A stretch of 64,000 nucleotides of DNA, from assembly GCF_000970045.1 (NCBI RefSeq), contig NZ_CP009505.1, positions 3,930,808-3,994,807 of the forward strand, in the 5' to 3' direction. Source of the stretch: Methanosarcina sp. MTP4 (GTDB lineage Archaea; Halobacteriota; Methanosarcinia; Methanosarcinales; Methanosarcinaceae). Position numbers and translations under genes: made by a program. The notes under the pieces were generated by a model. That model was not told where the DNA came from. It did no database searches and saw only the letters and a program-made list of their open reading frames with translations. Shown in pieces: positions 17,139 to 27,506 of this stretch (within the stretch, counting starts at the first letter, position 1; each line of letters opens with the position of its first letter).

Positions 17139-18653
17139 ATGAAGGTTTCTGATTTGAAAAACACAATCCTTGACATTAAACAGGAATTCTCAACGTATTT
17201 CAAGGAACGGGATGCCGAAATAAATGGATCCCTGCTGGCTCTGCTTTCGGGGGAGCACGTATTACTCCTGGGGCCGCCAGGGACTGCAAAGACCCTGCTT
17301 GCCAACAAAATTTGCGAGACGATTGTGGGAGGAAATTTCTTCCACTACCTTCTGACTCGTTTTTCCACTCCTGAAGAAGTTTTCGGTCCCCTTTCCCTGA
17401 AGGCGCTCGAAAGGGACGAGTTCAGCCGGAATGTCGATGGCTACCTCCCCACAGTCCACATTGCACTTCTGGATGAGATTTTCAAGGCAAACAGCTCCAT
17501 TTTGAACAGTCTGCTCACTATCCTTAATGAACGCAAGTACCACAACGGCAAGGTGGTCCTGGACGTACCACTCTTTTCAGTATTTGGAGCATCCAACGAA
17601 CTACCCGAAGAGGACGAAAGTCTCGAGGCTCTTTACGACCGTTTCCTCTTCAGGTACAGTGTTGACTACATCCAGCATGATGAAAACCTGGAAGACCTGA
17701 TTTTTGAAAACACGGAAGACTTCTCCCCCTCGACAAAACTGGCAGTAGGGGACATAAAGGAAATCCGGAAAAAATCCAGGCACCTGCCCGTTGATCCCGA
17801 GGTCAGGACGATAATCAAAGGGCTCAGGCGAGAACTGAAAAACTCTAACATCTTCATCTCGGACAGGCGCTGGAAGAATATCGTAAACGTTCTCAGGGTC
17901 GCCTCTGCCGCGAACGGACACCAGAGTGTCAGCAGGATGACTGTAGTCCTGCTCCAGCACATGCTCTGGGACCTGCCCGAACAAAAAGAAACGATAAGGA
18001 AACTGATCCTGGACAAGGTGGTCTCGGGAGGCACGGATACCGGGAAACTGAAGCAGGACGTGCTCGACCTGAAAAGCGCCATTTACGGCTGCCTGAAACA
18101 GGAACTTCCGGACCTCGTGTCCTGCACCAAGTGTTACGAAGAGGAGAAAAAAGCAGCCAGCACCGCAAGGCATTCCAGATTTACCGGGATGAAAAGCCAG
18201 AAGAGCCTCACATTTTCCAGTACCCTTGACTTCCTAAATCACTATCTCGAATTCCCGAACCATACATACGGGGTGGGGCTTGATTATAACAACCTTAACA
18301 GTTCCCTGAACTTCGACTCGGTAGTGGAGCTCCTGCGCAGGAAATATGCATTTGAGTTCAAACTCAGCCTGGACTACGGGGAAAAGAAACTGTATGAGAA
18401 AGAGTACGAGAACCTGGAAGAAAGGCTTGATTATTTCAGGCGGCAGGTACAGGCAGAGGAGCGGGCTCTGGAAGAAACCCTGGAAGAGAACATCTGGGTC
18501 TCAGCCCAGGACAGCAGGGAAATCCTGATGAAATACCGCTCCAAGAATACGGACATCTATGAAATCGCAAACCACCTGAAAGAAATCAGGGCAGTCCTGG
18601 AAAAGCCGAAGGTCTTTGACATCGAACTGGAAACTGTGGGAGAAGCAGCCTGA
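17139..18653 (+). CDS. MoxR/RavA-type AAA+ ATPase
   Basis: MoxR ATPases act as chaperones that work with VWA-domain partners. The 504-residue protein has Walker A GPPGTAKT at 45-52, Walker B IALLDE ending at Asp112-Glu113, and a sensor region GASNELPEED followed by an arginine-finger stretch LYDRFLFRY. The long C-terminal part with helical, charged sequence resembles RavA more than short MoxR proteins. I choose ATG 17139 (MKVSDLKNTILD) because residues upstream are repeat-derived; no strong ribosome site is visible. The VWA gene follows after three bases, so the two are coupled. Confidence 0.88.
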   Translation: MKVSDLKNTILDIKQEFSTYFKERDAEINGSLLALLSGEHVLLLGPPGTAKTLLANKICETIVGGNFFHYLLTRFSTPEEVFGPLSLKALERDEFSRNVDGYLPTVHIALLDEIFKANSSILNSLLTILNERKYHNGKVVLDVPLFSVFGASNELPEEDESLEALYDRFLFRYSVDYIQHDENLEDLIFENTEDFSPSTKLAVGDIKEIRKKSRHLPVDPEVRTIIKGLRRELKNSNIFISDRRWKNIVNVLRVASAANGHQSVSRMTVVLLQHMLWDLPEQKETIRKLILDKVVSGGTDTGKLKQDVLDLKSAIYGCLKQELPDLVSCTKCYEEEKKAASTARHSRFTGMKSQKSLTFSSTLDFLNHYLEFPNHTYGVGLDYNNLNSSLNFDSVVELLRRKYAFEFKLSLDYGEKKLYEKEYENLEERLDYFRRQVQAEERALEETLEENIWVSAQDSREILMKYRSKNTDIYEIANHLKEIRAVLEKPKVFDIELETVGEAA

Positions 18654-18656
18654 ACC

Positions 18657-20306
18657 TTGCCTGTCAGGAAAGTCCGGGAAGAAGTGAAAGCCATGCAGGA
18701 AACAGGAAACAGAGGGAGAATTTACTCAAAGCTTTCCAGCTCGGAATCCTTTTTCAAATCGGAATCCTCCTTCAAATTTGAACGGGACTTCAACCCCGCA
18801 AAAGTCCTGAACACCGAACTGAGAGGATTCCTTTCAACACCGAGACAGGTCCCCCGTCCCCTCAGGGAAGACATTGCAGAGGTCCTTGTTTACGAGATTT
18901 TTTCAGGGAAAGAGTACGAAATAAAGGACGAAAAACGCTTTATGGAAAAGTTCGGGGTGTTTTACCCCCTTCTTCTGAGCATGAGAAACTTCCAGGCATG
19001 GGAAGACCTCAAAGCCCTTGCAGGCAGTAATCATATGGCCGGACTTCTTGTCCTGAAAACCCTCCTTGAGGGGATTTTCACCCTTATAGGGGACTATGAG
19101 GAAATCGAGGAAGAAATTACAAAAAGTCTTCAAAAAAACCTGGAAAAAGCCCTGAAAGTCCTGAAAGCCCTGATCGAAGAAACCTGCTCCACCTGGGACG
19201 AACGGAACATTCGGCAAAACCCGAAATACAGGGAAAGCCCGGGGAGCGAAAATCTGGAATCCATGACCCGAAAGTTCATGGAAAATGAAAAAACGGGGCA
19301 GGCATTGGACATCGTTGTTGAAGAAAGGATAGCTGTCCCGCTTGAGGAGTTTATTTCAACCCTTGAAGACCACCTGGAAATTCTGGAGATGCTTTCCATG
19401 CTCTTTCCAGGCAGGATGTGGAGCGACTCCCTGCAAGCCCTCCACAGGGAATATTTCGGAAACCTCGAAAAATACGCCTCCCTCCTTAGAAAGAGTTCCG
19501 ACCTCAGGAAAATCCTGGAGCAGGTGGGAAGGATCGAGCTCGAATACGGATCAAAAAAACTTATCCTCTCTCCCCACAGCAAAAGTGAGGTTCATGCGGT
19601 CACCTTTTCAAACGAAATCCAGACCATGCTCCCTGTAGAAGCCGTAAAACTCAAAAACCCCCTCCTGAAGCGCAAGTTCTATGCTGATATGTTCGAGGGA
19701 AAACTCCTGACCTACCAGCTAAGGGGGAAAAACTGGAACTCCGACGCTGCAGGGAAAAAGAGGAGGGGACCTGTCGTTGCCCTGGTAGACACTTCAGCCT
19801 CTATGCGCGGAAGTCCCGAGATCCTAGCCAAAACCGTCGTCCTTGCAGTGACCAGGAGGATGCTCAAAGAAGGCAGGGACGTAAAGGTAATCCTCTTTGC
19901 TTCAAAGTGGCAGAGCTTCGAAATCGAAATGACAAACAAAAAGAGAATGGGAGCAGAGTTCCTGGACTTCCTCCGCCATACCTTCGGAGGCGGCACGGAC
20001 TTCAATACCGCACTCAGGTCCGGCCTGAAAGTCATGAAAGAGGAAAACACCTTCAGGGGAGCAGACCTCCTCTTCCTAACCGACGGCTACTCCGAACTTT
20101 CGGAACAGCCCCTGATCCGGGAATGGAACGAAATAAAAAAAGAACGAAATGCCCGCATCTTTTCCCTAATCATCGGAAACAACAACGAAGGCGGGCTTGA
20201 ACAGGTCTCGGACCACACATACATCATCCGGAATACTGAAAACTGGGGGGTGTGGGAAAGCCCGGCCAGGTTTGTAAAAGCAATCGGAGCACCGGTTTAC
20301 AGGTGA
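18657..20306 (+). CDS. VWA-domain protein, partner of the MoxR ATPase (ViaA/CoxE-like)
   Basis: The 549-residue protein has a long helical N-terminal region and a C-terminal von Willebrand A domain from about residue 370. The metal-ion site is complete: DTSAS at about 378-382, a Thr in GGGTDF, and Asp in FLTDGYSE. ViaA-like proteins pair with RavA. The gene starts three bases after the ATPase gene, either at TTG 18657 or at ATG 18693; the latter would remove 12 residues. No membrane segment is present. Confidence 0.88.
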   Translation: MPVRKVREEVKAMQETGNRGRIYSKLSSSESFFKSESSFKFERDFNPAKVLNTELRGFLSTPRQVPRPLREDIAEVLVYEIFSGKEYEIKDEKRFMEKFGVFYPLLLSMRNFQAWEDLKALAGSNHMAGLLVLKTLLEGIFTLIGDYEEIEEEITKSLQKNLEKALKVLKALIEETCSTWDERNIRQNPKYRESPGSENLESMTRKFMENEKTGQALDIVVEERIAVPLEEFISTLEDHLEILEMLSMLFPGRMWSDSLQALHREYFGNLEKYASLLRKSSDLRKILEQVGRIELEYGSKKLILSPHSKSEVHAVTFSNEIQTMLPVEAVKLKNPLLKRKFYADMFEGKLLTYQLRGKNWNSDAAGKKRRGPVVALVDTSASMRGSPEILAKTVVLAVTRRMLKEGRDVKVILFASKWQSFEIEMTNKKRMGAEFLDFLRHTFGGGTDFNTALRSGLKVMKEENTFRGADLLFLTDGYSELSEQPLIREWNEIKKERNARIFSLIIGNNNEGGLEQVSDHTYIIRNTENWGVWESPARFVKAIGAPVYR

Positions 20307-20382
20307 AAACGCTAGTATCAGTGCGATTTCCAAAAATGAAATTATGATAGATGAATGGGGAGTTACTGTCAATGAAGCCGGG

Positions 20383-21159
20383 TCAAGCCCTGCGCTTTAA
20401 TAACTTGCTTATGCCTTTTACAAGTTTCTCAACCTCTTCCCTGCTCAGGATAGAGTTACTCAGGCTCTGCAGCAGGAGCAGGAAGGCAGGATTTTTACCA
20501 AGAGCCGGCTTTTTGAGGACTATAACCTGCAGCAGGAACATCAGGATCATTTTGCGTTCCTCGGGGCTGGAATATCTCAACCTGCAGTAAATCTTCTCGG
20601 AAACTTCCTTTACGGAATCCTTATTCTCATATGCCAGTCTGGAAGCTTTTGAAGTTGCACTCTTCGAAACTTTTTTTATCCGGGAACCTTCCCTTGAGGC
20701 TATCCGGGACAAATTTTCAAAAACGTTTTTTGAGATTTCCCCCATCCTTTCCTTTTTGTCTCCGCGCGGCCCTGTCCCTGCACCCTTCGGGCACTCGCTT
20801 CCTGCACCTTTGCGTTCCATTATTCGGAGAAGTTCTTCAAAGACATCGGAGAGTTCTTCGTTTGAGCAGGCTTTCAGGTATTCAACCAGGTTTTCCACAG
20901 ACTCACCATCAGCAGACTTACTATCGGCAGATTCACCACCAGCAGATTCGCGCTTACCTTTTCCGGTTCCCAGGAGCAGCTCATCAGGAAGCTCTTTTTT
21001 CACCTCAACAAAATCGGCGTCAATGACCTGAATATTTCCTATAAAAGCATCGCTTGAGGAGGTATTTCTTTTTTTATATTTTCTTTTGACTCTGTACCCG
21101 GCATGCGAAAGCCTGTCAAGTATATCCCCTTTGTTTTTGAGCAAGAGATCCACACTCAT
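20383..21159 (-). CDS. Uncharacterised helical protein with a Ser/Ala/Asp repeat linker
   Basis: I do not recognise this 258-residue protein. The N-terminal 70 residues are basic then beta-like (MSVDLLLKNKGDILDRLSHA, then KRKYKKRN). A low-complexity linker follows with a five-residue imperfect repeat (SAGGE, SADSK, SADGE). The C-terminal 130 residues are helical and hydrophobic-amphipathic (RKMILMFLLQVIVL) and end KLLKRRA. It converges on the VWA gene, with only 76 bases between their stops. No ribosome site is evident. A helical C-terminus that docks on a membrane or partner is possible but not shown. Confidence 0.6.
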   Translation of the reverse strand: MSVDLLLKNKGDILDRLSHAGYRVKRKYKKRNTSSSDAFIGNIQVIDADFVEVKKELPDELLLGTGKGKRESAGGESADSKSADGESVENLVEYLKACSNEELSDVFEELLRIMERKGAGSECPKGAGTGPRGDKKERMGEISKNVFENLSRIASREGSRIKKVSKSATSKASRLAYENKDSVKEVSEKIYCRLRYSSPEERKMILMFLLQVIVLKKPALGKNPAFLLLLQSLSNSILSREEVEKLVKGISKLLKRRA

Positions 21160-21555
21160 TATATTGTTTTAAGCATATACAGAACGGTTTGATTTCAGCT
21201 ATTCTGGTCACGAGGCAATTCCAGTGATAATTCCATTATGTCTATCCTACTATCAAGTGTTATTTTAGAACTATGACTCGAAATTTAAAATTTCTTTCTA
21301 TCCATATTCAAATCAATGAGACAGAAAAAACCTTCAAAGCACTGAAACGACGATTTATTTTAAGCCACCTTTTTTTTCAGCGGACTGCTTTATCCTGCCT
21401 GCTTCACGCAGGTCCAAATTACACAATACGAAGAAACCCGGATAGTCCAGAACCAGTATCATTAATACTGATATTATAACCCAATATTATTATACTCGGC
21501 ATTATATAATTGTTATACTATCATTTTCCATAACATCATTAGCGGGGGTTTCTGA
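21160..21555 (+). promoter_or_regulatory. Control region of the citrate synthase-aconitase genes
   Basis: A 396-base AT-rich spacer between divergent genes. ATTATATAATTGTTATACTA near 21502-21521 is the best TATA-like candidate for the plus-strand genes, about 50 bases before the start. GGGGGT at 21544-21549 is the ribosome site. No gene is supported; a frame at 21273-21479 is a chance opening. Confidence 0.4.
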
Positions 21556-22677
21556 GTGGAGGAAGTGAAGAGTGGACTTGAAAACGTAGTCGTCCTTGAA
21601 ACGGGTGTCAGTTCCATAGACGGGCATGAAGGTGTTTTGAGGTATAGGGGATTCGATATCAACGATCTGGTTTACCTACCATATGATGCCGTATCCTATC
21701 TGCTCATCCGGGGCAAATTGCCGGATGATAATGAACTTGCCGTTTATTCTGCCACGCTGAATGAAAAAAGGGAACTAGGAGAATACGTCCAGAACGTCGT
21801 CCGGGCCTGCAACTTCAATATAGAAGCCATGGATGCCCTGCGTACAACCATTTCCTACATGTCCCACTGCGACCCGGACCTCAACGACAATTCCGAGGAA
21901 GCGAACCTGCGAAAAGCCACAAACCTGATAGCAAAATTCCCCACGATTGTTGCGGCTTTCAGCAGGATATTAAAGGGGGAAGACCCGGTTTCTCCAGACC
22001 CGACACTTTCCCATGGGGCAAATTTCCTCTACATGCTGCGCGGGAGCAAGCCGACAGAGATCGAGACTGAAGCCATGGAAAAGGATTTCATCCTCAGTGC
22101 GGAGCACGAACTCAACGCATCCAGTTTTGCTTCAAGAATCACGGCTTCCACCTGCTCTGACCTGTACTCGGCCATAATCACCGGGGTCTGCACCCTGAAA
22201 GGCCCCCTGCACGGAGGAGCAAGGATGGAGGTCATGAACATGCTTGACGAAATCCCGGCTCCTGAAGCTGCAGAAGCATACGTGCTGGAGAAGATTGCAA
22301 ATAAAGAGAAAATAATGGGCTTCGGGCACAGAGTCTACATGACCCAGGACCCGCGGACCATAATATTTAAAGTACTGGCAAAACAGCTTGCGGAATCAAA
22401 AGGCGAAACTCAGTGGTACAGGACCGCAGAAAACATAGAAAACACACTCTTCGCGGAGTTTATGGGAAAGAGAGGAAAACCGCTCTACCCGAACGTGGAT
22501 TTCTATTCAGGAGTTGTGTACAAATACCTTGAAATCCCTCCCCGGCTTGCAACCGCGGTCTTTGCTGCAGGCAGGATATCTGGCTGGATTGCCCACTGCA
22601 TGGAACAGTACTCCGACAACAGGGTTATTCGTCCGCGGGCAAAATATGTTAAACCTGCAAAAACCCTCAAAGCCTGA
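21556..22677 (+). CDS. gltA: Citrate synthase (first copy)
   Basis: This enzyme condenses acetyl-CoA with oxaloacetate, feeding the partial oxidative branch toward 2-oxoglutarate and glutamate in Methanosarcina. The 373 residues contain the catalytic triad positions His219 (GPLHGGAR), His258 (GFGHRVY) and Asp315 (NVDFYSG), plus AEHELNAS at His184. The start is GTG 21556 after GGGGGT. Aconitase follows after 97 bases, and a second citrate synthase lies beyond it. 2-Methylcitrate synthase is the main alternative reading. Confidence 0.92.
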   Translation: MEEVKSGLENVVVLETGVSSIDGHEGVLRYRGFDINDLVYLPYDAVSYLLIRGKLPDDNELAVYSATLNEKRELGEYVQNVVRACNFNIEAMDALRTTISYMSHCDPDLNDNSEEANLRKATNLIAKFPTIVAAFSRILKGEDPVSPDPTLSHGANFLYMLRGSKPTEIETEAMEKDFILSAEHELNASSFASRITASTCSDLYSAIITGVCTLKGPLHGGARMEVMNMLDEIPAPEAAEAYVLEKIANKEKIMGFGHRVYMTQDPRTIIFKVLAKQLAESKGETQWYRTAENIENTLFAEFMGKRGKPLYPNVDFYSGVVYKYLEIPPRLATAVFAAGRISGWIAHCMEQYSDNRVIRPRAKYVKPAKTLKA

Positions 22678-22774
22678 ACTCGCCAGGCTGCACTTAGCAA
22701 GAAAATAAACACAAAAGTTAACATTTTTTAAGTTCATTTTACTTCAAGTTTACACTTTTGCTGGAGGAAAAGAA

Positions 22775-25579
22775 ATGAGAGAAGGTCCAGATCCCTTTGG
22801 TGTACGAGACAGTATTGAAACTGCTTCCGGAGAAGCGACGATTTACCGCCTGAACAAACTGGAAGAACAGGATTTCGAAGAGATTTCCCTGCTCCCCTAT
22901 TCAATCAGGATTTTGCTGGAGTCCCTGCTACGGCATGCGGACACTGACAGGCACGTCATAACAATAGAAGACGTGGAAGCCCTGGCCCGCTGGGACCCAG
23001 AAAACATCCCTAGAAGAGATATCCCTTTCATCCCTTCCAGGGTTGTCTTGCAGGATTTTACAGGCGTCCCTGCCGTGGTGGACCTTGCAGCACTCCGCTC
23101 GGCCACGCAGCGCCTGGGAGGCAATCCGGGGGAGATAAACCCGGTTATCCCTGCAGACCTTGTCATTGACCACTCCGTGCAGGTGGATTACTACGGGACG
23201 GCATACTCCCTGAAAGAAAACGAAGAAAAGGAGTTTGAGCGCAACAGGGAACGGTATTCGGTCCTGCGCTGGGCCCAGGAAGCCTTTGATAACTTCAGGG
23301 TGGTTCCCCCGGGAAGAGGGATCATCCATCAGGTGAACCTCGAGTACCTGGCCCCCCTGGTGCACCTGAAAGAAAAGGAGGGGGAACTTTTCGCATTCCC
23401 GGACACCCTGGTTGGGACCGATTCCCACACCACCATGATCAACGGGATAGGGGTACTTGGATGGGGTGTGGGAGGCATAGAAGCCGAAGCCGTGATGCTC
23501 GGGCAGCCCTATTACATGCAAGTCCCGGAAGTGGTGGGTTTCAAGCTCTACGGAAAACTGGAACCGGGGGTCACGGCAACCGACCTTGTCCTGACCATTA
23601 CCAGGATGCTCAGGGAACACGGGGTTGTGGGCAAATTCGTGGAATTTTACGGGCCCGGCCTGAGCTCCCTCAGTCTTCCGGACAGAGCAACGCTTTCCAA
23701 CATGGCCCCCGAATACGGGGCAACCCTGGGGATCTTCCCCCCGGATGCCGAAACCCTGGACTACCTCCGGAGGACCGGCAGAAGCGAAGAACAGCTAGAC
23801 CTTGTGCAAAAATACCTTGAAGCCCAGGACCTTCTCTACTCGATCCACAAACCCGAACCCGTCTTCAGCAGCAACCTGGAACTGGACATGAGCACGGTCA
23901 AGCCCTGCATTGCAGGTCCGAAAAGACCGCAGGACAGGATCTTCCTCGGCGAGATGCCCGATAATTTCCACGAGACCATGCGGAAGGCTTTTGCCCGGAA
24001 GAAAGAAGCCGGGATTGAGCTTTCCCGGGACTCTGCGTACCAGCGCTGGAGCGGGGAAGGCGGGGACCGGCTGGAGGGAGAGAAAGTCAGGCACGACAGG
24101 GCAGATTATGAGAGGTATGCAAAGAAGGAACTCAAAGTCACTCACGGCTCCGTGGTTATTGCAGCTATTACTTCCTGCACTAACACCTCGAACCCCTCGG
24201 TCCTCATAGGAGCCGGACTGCTTGCAAAAAAAGCTGTGGAGAGGGGCCTGAACGTAAAACCCTATGTCAAAACAAGCCTCTCCCCCGGGTCCAGGGTAGT
24301 CACGGAATACCTGGGAGCAGCCGGGCTCCTGCCTTACCTGGAAGCCCTCGGTTTCCACCAGGTGGGCTACGGCTGCACGACCTGCATAGGAAACAGCGGC
24401 CCTCTGCCCGAATACATTGCAAAGGAAGTTGAAGAAAAGGACCTGACCGTAGCGGCAGTCCTCAGCGGGAACAGGAACTTTGAAGGCAGGATCAATCCCC
24501 TTATCAAAGCCAATTACCTGGCTTCCCCACCCCTTGTGCTTGCCTATGCAATAGCTGGAACTGTGAACATCGACCTGGAAACCGAACCCCTGGCGTATGA
24601 CCCAAACGGACAACCTGTTTACCTCAAGGACATCTGGCCCGGAGAAGAGGAGATAAGAGAGGTCATAAAGCATACGATTAAACCGTCAATGTTCGAAAAA
24701 GAGTATTCGGGAGTCATGGAGGGCACCGAACTCTGGAAAGAACTGGAAGTCCCCGAAGGCACCCTTTACGTCTGGAACGAGAAATCCACCTACATCCAGG
24801 AACCGCCTTATTTTGTGGACTTCCCCCTAACCCCACAGGTACCCGGGGACATCAGGGACGCAAGGGTCCTGGGCCTTTTCGGGGACAGCATCACCACGGA
24901 CCACATTTCCCCTGCAGGTGCAATTCCGGAAGAAGGGCCTGCGGGCAAGTACCTGCTTTCCTGGGGGGTCGACCCTGCGGATTTCAATTCCTACGGCTCC
25001 CGCAGGGGCAACCACGAGGTGATGATGCGCGGGACTTTCGGGAACATACGGCTCAGGAACAGGCTGGTGGACCGGGAAGGAGGCTGGACTGACTATCACC
25101 TCCACGAAGAGACTGTCCCGCCGGAACTGCCCGAGGAGATGGCGATATACGATGCTGCAATGCTGTATGCGGAGAACAGGATCCCCCTTATTGTAATCGC
25201 GGGCAGGGAATACGGGACAGGCAGTTCGCGGGACTGGGCCGCCAAAGGCACTTTCCTCCTGGGGGTAAAAGCCGTGCTTGCGGAGTCTTACGAGCGCATC
25301 CACCGGAGCAACCTGGTGGGCATGGGAGTTCTTCCCCTTCAGTTCAAAGAAGGCGAGAACGCTGACAGCTTCGGGCTCACGGGCAGGGAGACATACGATA
25401 TCCTGGGAATAGGAAACATGGAGCCCAGAGGGGAACTTACCGTAAGAGTCAGGGACGAGAGAGGAGGAGAAACCGACTTTAAGGTAATTGTGAGGCTGGA
25501 TTCGATCGTGGAGCTGGAATATTACAGGAACGGAGGGATTTTGCATAAGTTCCTGAGAGATATGGTGATCAAAAAGTAA
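22775..25579 (+). CDS. acnA: Aconitate hydratase (AcnA/IRP type)
   Basis: Aconitase isomerises citrate to isocitrate with a [4Fe-4S] cluster. The 934-residue protein has the three cluster cysteines Cys468 (SCTNTSNPS), Cys534 and Cys537 ([10 protein letters not shown]), the VGTDSHTTM motif in the first half, and a C-terminal swivel domain with [14 protein letters not shown] and [16 protein letters not shown]. Length fits the AcnA family. GGAGG lies eight bases before the ATG. It is probably co-transcribed with the first citrate synthase and ends at a strong hairpin (25586-25615). Codon use is GC-rich. Confidence 0.96.
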   Translation: MREGPDPFGVRDSIETASGEATIYRLNKLEEQDFEEISLLPYSIRILLESLLRHADTDRHVITIEDVEALARWDPENIPRRDIPFIPSRVVLQDFTGVPAVVDLAALRSATQRLGGNPGEINPVIPADLVIDHSVQVDYYGTAYSLKENEEKEFERNRERYSVLRWAQEAFDNFRVVPPGRGIIHQVNLEYLAPLVHLKEKEGELFAFPDTLVGTDSHTTMINGIGVLGWGVGGIEAEAVMLGQPYYMQVPEVVGFKLYGKLEPGVTATDLVLTITRMLREHGVVGKFVEFYGPGLSSLSLPDRATLSNMAPEYGATLGIFPPDAETLDYLRRTGRSEEQLDLVQKYLEAQDLLYSIHKPEPVFSSNLELDMSTVKPCIAGPKRPQDRIFLGEMPDNFHETMRKAFARKKEAGIELSRDSAYQRWSGEGGDRLEGEKVRHDRADYERYAKKELKVTHGSVVIAAITSCTNTSNPSVLIGAGLLAKKAVERGLNVKPYVKTSLSPGSRVVTEYLGAAGLLPYLEALGFHQVGYGCTTCIGNSGPLPEYIAKEVEEKDLTVAAVLSGNRNFEGRINPLIKANYLASPPLVLAYAIAGTVNIDLETEPLAYDPNGQPVYLKDIWPGEEEIREVIKHTIKPSMFEKEYSGVMEGTELWKELEVPEGTLYVWNEKSTYIQEPPYFVDFPLTPQVPGDIRDARVLGLFGDSITTDHISPAGAIPEEGPAGKYLLSWGVDPADFNSYGSRRGNHEVMMRGTFGNIRLRNRLVDREGGWTDYHLHEETVPPELPEEMAIYDAAMLYAENRIPLIVIAGREYGTGSSRDWAAKGTFLLGVKAVLAESYERIHRSNLVGMGVLPLQFKEGENADSFGLTGRETYDILGIGNMEPRGELTVRVRDERGGETDFKVIVRLDSIVELEYYRNGGILHKFLRDMVIKK

Positions 25580-25585
25580 ACGCAG

Positions 25586-25615
25586 AAGTGGAAATCCTCG
25601 GATTATCCACTTTTA
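25586..25615 (+). terminator. Terminator after aconitase
   Basis: AAGTGGA-AATCC, a two-base loop, GGATT, one bulged A and TCCACTT form a stem of about 12 pairs, followed by TTAT. It begins seven bases after the aconitase stop and separates it from the second citrate synthase. Confidence 0.7.
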
Positions 25616-26066
25616 TCAATTTATAAATCAATATTTGTGAATTTAAGGGCATGTAGTGAAAATATGTAATCAACGTGCATCAATTTATAGTCCATTTGAG
25701 ATAAACATACACATTATTTGTATTAATATAGAGTAATTTTGCAGAATTAACACTTTTCATTAAAAACGTAGACCAAAAAACCGAAAGTCTCATGAAAGAT
25801 CTCAGGGTAAATCCCCTTTCATTTAGGAAGCAAAAACCCGGACAACCAAAAGAAAGAGGGCCAACACAAAGATTTTAGTTATATAGTTGAGTGCAGTATT
25901 CAACAAATTTAATATACTTATTCGTCAATAATAGAAGTGCATTATTATCCTAATTTTTGGGCCTTGATGAAAGAGGTCCTTTCCCCATACGCTTTTTGCG
26001 TATAAGCAGAGGATTCCCCAGTTGTAAAATTTTTTGGAATACTCTAGGCAAACTGTGAGGTATAAA
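25616..26066 (+). promoter_or_regulatory. AT-rich spacer upstream of the second citrate synthase
   Basis: About 450 bases without a gene. A hairpin ATACGC-TTTTT-GCGTAT lies at 25987-26003, about 65 bases before the chosen start. GTGAGGT near 26053 is the ribosome site. The separate spacer implies that the second copy has its own promoter. Confidence 0.45.
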
Positions 26067-27134
26067 ATGAGTAAGAGCATATGTTTCATAGACGGGTTGG
26101 AGGGCATTCTGAAATACAGGGAAATAGACATCAACAAGTTAGTTGGTCTACCCTACGATGCCGTTTCCTATCTGCTTATCCAGGGCGAACTCCCCAATGA
26201 AGAGGAGCTTGCCGATTTTTCAGCCCGCCTGAGGGGAGAGCGGGAAATAGAAGGGGGAGTAATTGACATAATCCGTATGTGCAACCTCAATATCGATTCG
26301 ATGGAAGCACTGCGGACAATAGTTTCTTATATGTCGCAATTTGATCCGGATCTGGAAGACGAGTCCCTGGAGGGGAATACGAAAAAAGCCATACGTTTAA
26401 TATCCGGGATCCCGACCATAGTTGCAGCATATCACAGGATATCAAACGGGAAAGACCCGATATCTCCGGACCCGGCCCTTTCCCACGGAGCAAATTTCCT
26501 TTACATGCTCAGGGGTAGTCAGCCTACGGAGCTGGAAGCTGAAGTTATGGAAAAGGACTTTATCCTCAGTGCAGAGCACGAGCTTAACGCTTCCACATTT
26601 TCTTCAAGAATCACGGCATCCACCTGCTCGGACCTTTACTCTGCAATTGTTTCCGGGCTCTGCACTCTCAAGGGCCCACTGCACGGAGGGGCCAGGCTGA
26701 AAGTCATGGACATGCTTGAGGAAGTTTCCAGCCCTGAAAACGCAGAGGAATTCGTCCTCAAGAAGATTGAAAATAAAGAAAAAATAATGGGCTTCGGGCA
26801 TAGGGTCTACAAAACTTATGACCCCAGGGGTATACTTTTCAAGGAACTTGCAAAGCAACTGGCAGAAACAAATGGGGACATGATATGGTACGAGACTGCA
26901 GAAGAGCTTGAAAAAACGGTCCTTCGCGAACTCGTAGAAAAGAAAGGAAAACCCATCTACCCGAACGTTGACTTCTATTCGGGAGTTATATACAAGTACC
27001 TGGAAATCCCCCCGCACCTTGCAACCTCGATTTTTGCCATCGGTAGGGTTTCAGGCTGGATCGCTCACTGCTTTGACCAGTATTCCAAGAAGAGAATTAT
27101 CAGGCCCCGTGCCTTCATGCTGGACGAGCTTTGA
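26067..27134 (+). CDS. Second citrate synthase family protein
   Basis: This 355-residue paralogue of the first copy lies directly beyond aconitase. Catalytic positions are kept: His206 (GPLHGGAR), His245 (GFGHRVY) and Asp302 (NVDFYSG), as is AEHELNAS. It lacks about 17 N-terminal residues of copy one and starts MSKSICFIDGLEGILKY. An in-frame ATG at 26034 exists, but GTGAGGT supports 26067. It has its own AT-rich promoter region and is less GC-rich than copy one. It could be a second citrate synthase, a 2-methylcitrate synthase, or an enzyme with a related acyl-CoA; sequence alone does not decide. Confidence 0.88.
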   Translation: MSKSICFIDGLEGILKYREIDINKLVGLPYDAVSYLLIQGELPNEEELADFSARLRGEREIEGGVIDIIRMCNLNIDSMEALRTIVSYMSQFDPDLEDESLEGNTKKAIRLISGIPTIVAAYHRISNGKDPISPDPALSHGANFLYMLRGSQPTELEAEVMEKDFILSAEHELNASTFSSRITASTCSDLYSAIVSGLCTLKGPLHGGARLKVMDMLEEVSSPENAEEFVLKKIENKEKIMGFGHRVYKTYDPRGILFKELAKQLAETNGDMIWYETAEELEKTVLRELVEKKGKPIYPNVDFYSGVIYKYLEIPPHLATSIFAIGRVSGWIAHCFDQYSKKRIIRPRAFMLDEL

Positions 27135-27506
27135 AGCAAATCACAAACAAAAATCACAGATAAATTCCGTGGCGCAGGGAGAAAAAAATCCCTGCTCATG
27201 CTTATTTACACCTTTTTTCTGATCTGACTGTGCCCTTGTTTCGGATCTTAATTTAAAAATGCCTTTTTCTGCTTTCCAGTAAACCTAACTTTTCCCGATC
27301 TACCTAGCCCCGGTTCCATACGTAGCTGAAAGGTATCTATCTACCCGGCTCCTTTTCAAGTTCCACAACCATCAGATCCAGCTCGTGTCCTATACGTAGC
27401 TGAAAGGTATCTATCTATCTGGCTCCCACATATTCTATATGCCCAAAAAATGTAAAAGCCGGATAATCTTTTTATCATCTAACAGCTTTTTGATAGCCAG
27501 ATACCC
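27135..27506. repeat. Spacer with a 35-bp direct repeat
   Basis: Two copies of a 35-base sequence beginning ATACGTAGCTGAAAGGTATC lie at 27318-27352 and 27392-27426 with 33 matches and a 74-base period. A hairpin CAGGGA/TCCCTG follows the citrate synthase gene near 27175-27194. No gene is seen. The second repeat ends about 80 bases before the next start codon. Confidence 0.7.
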
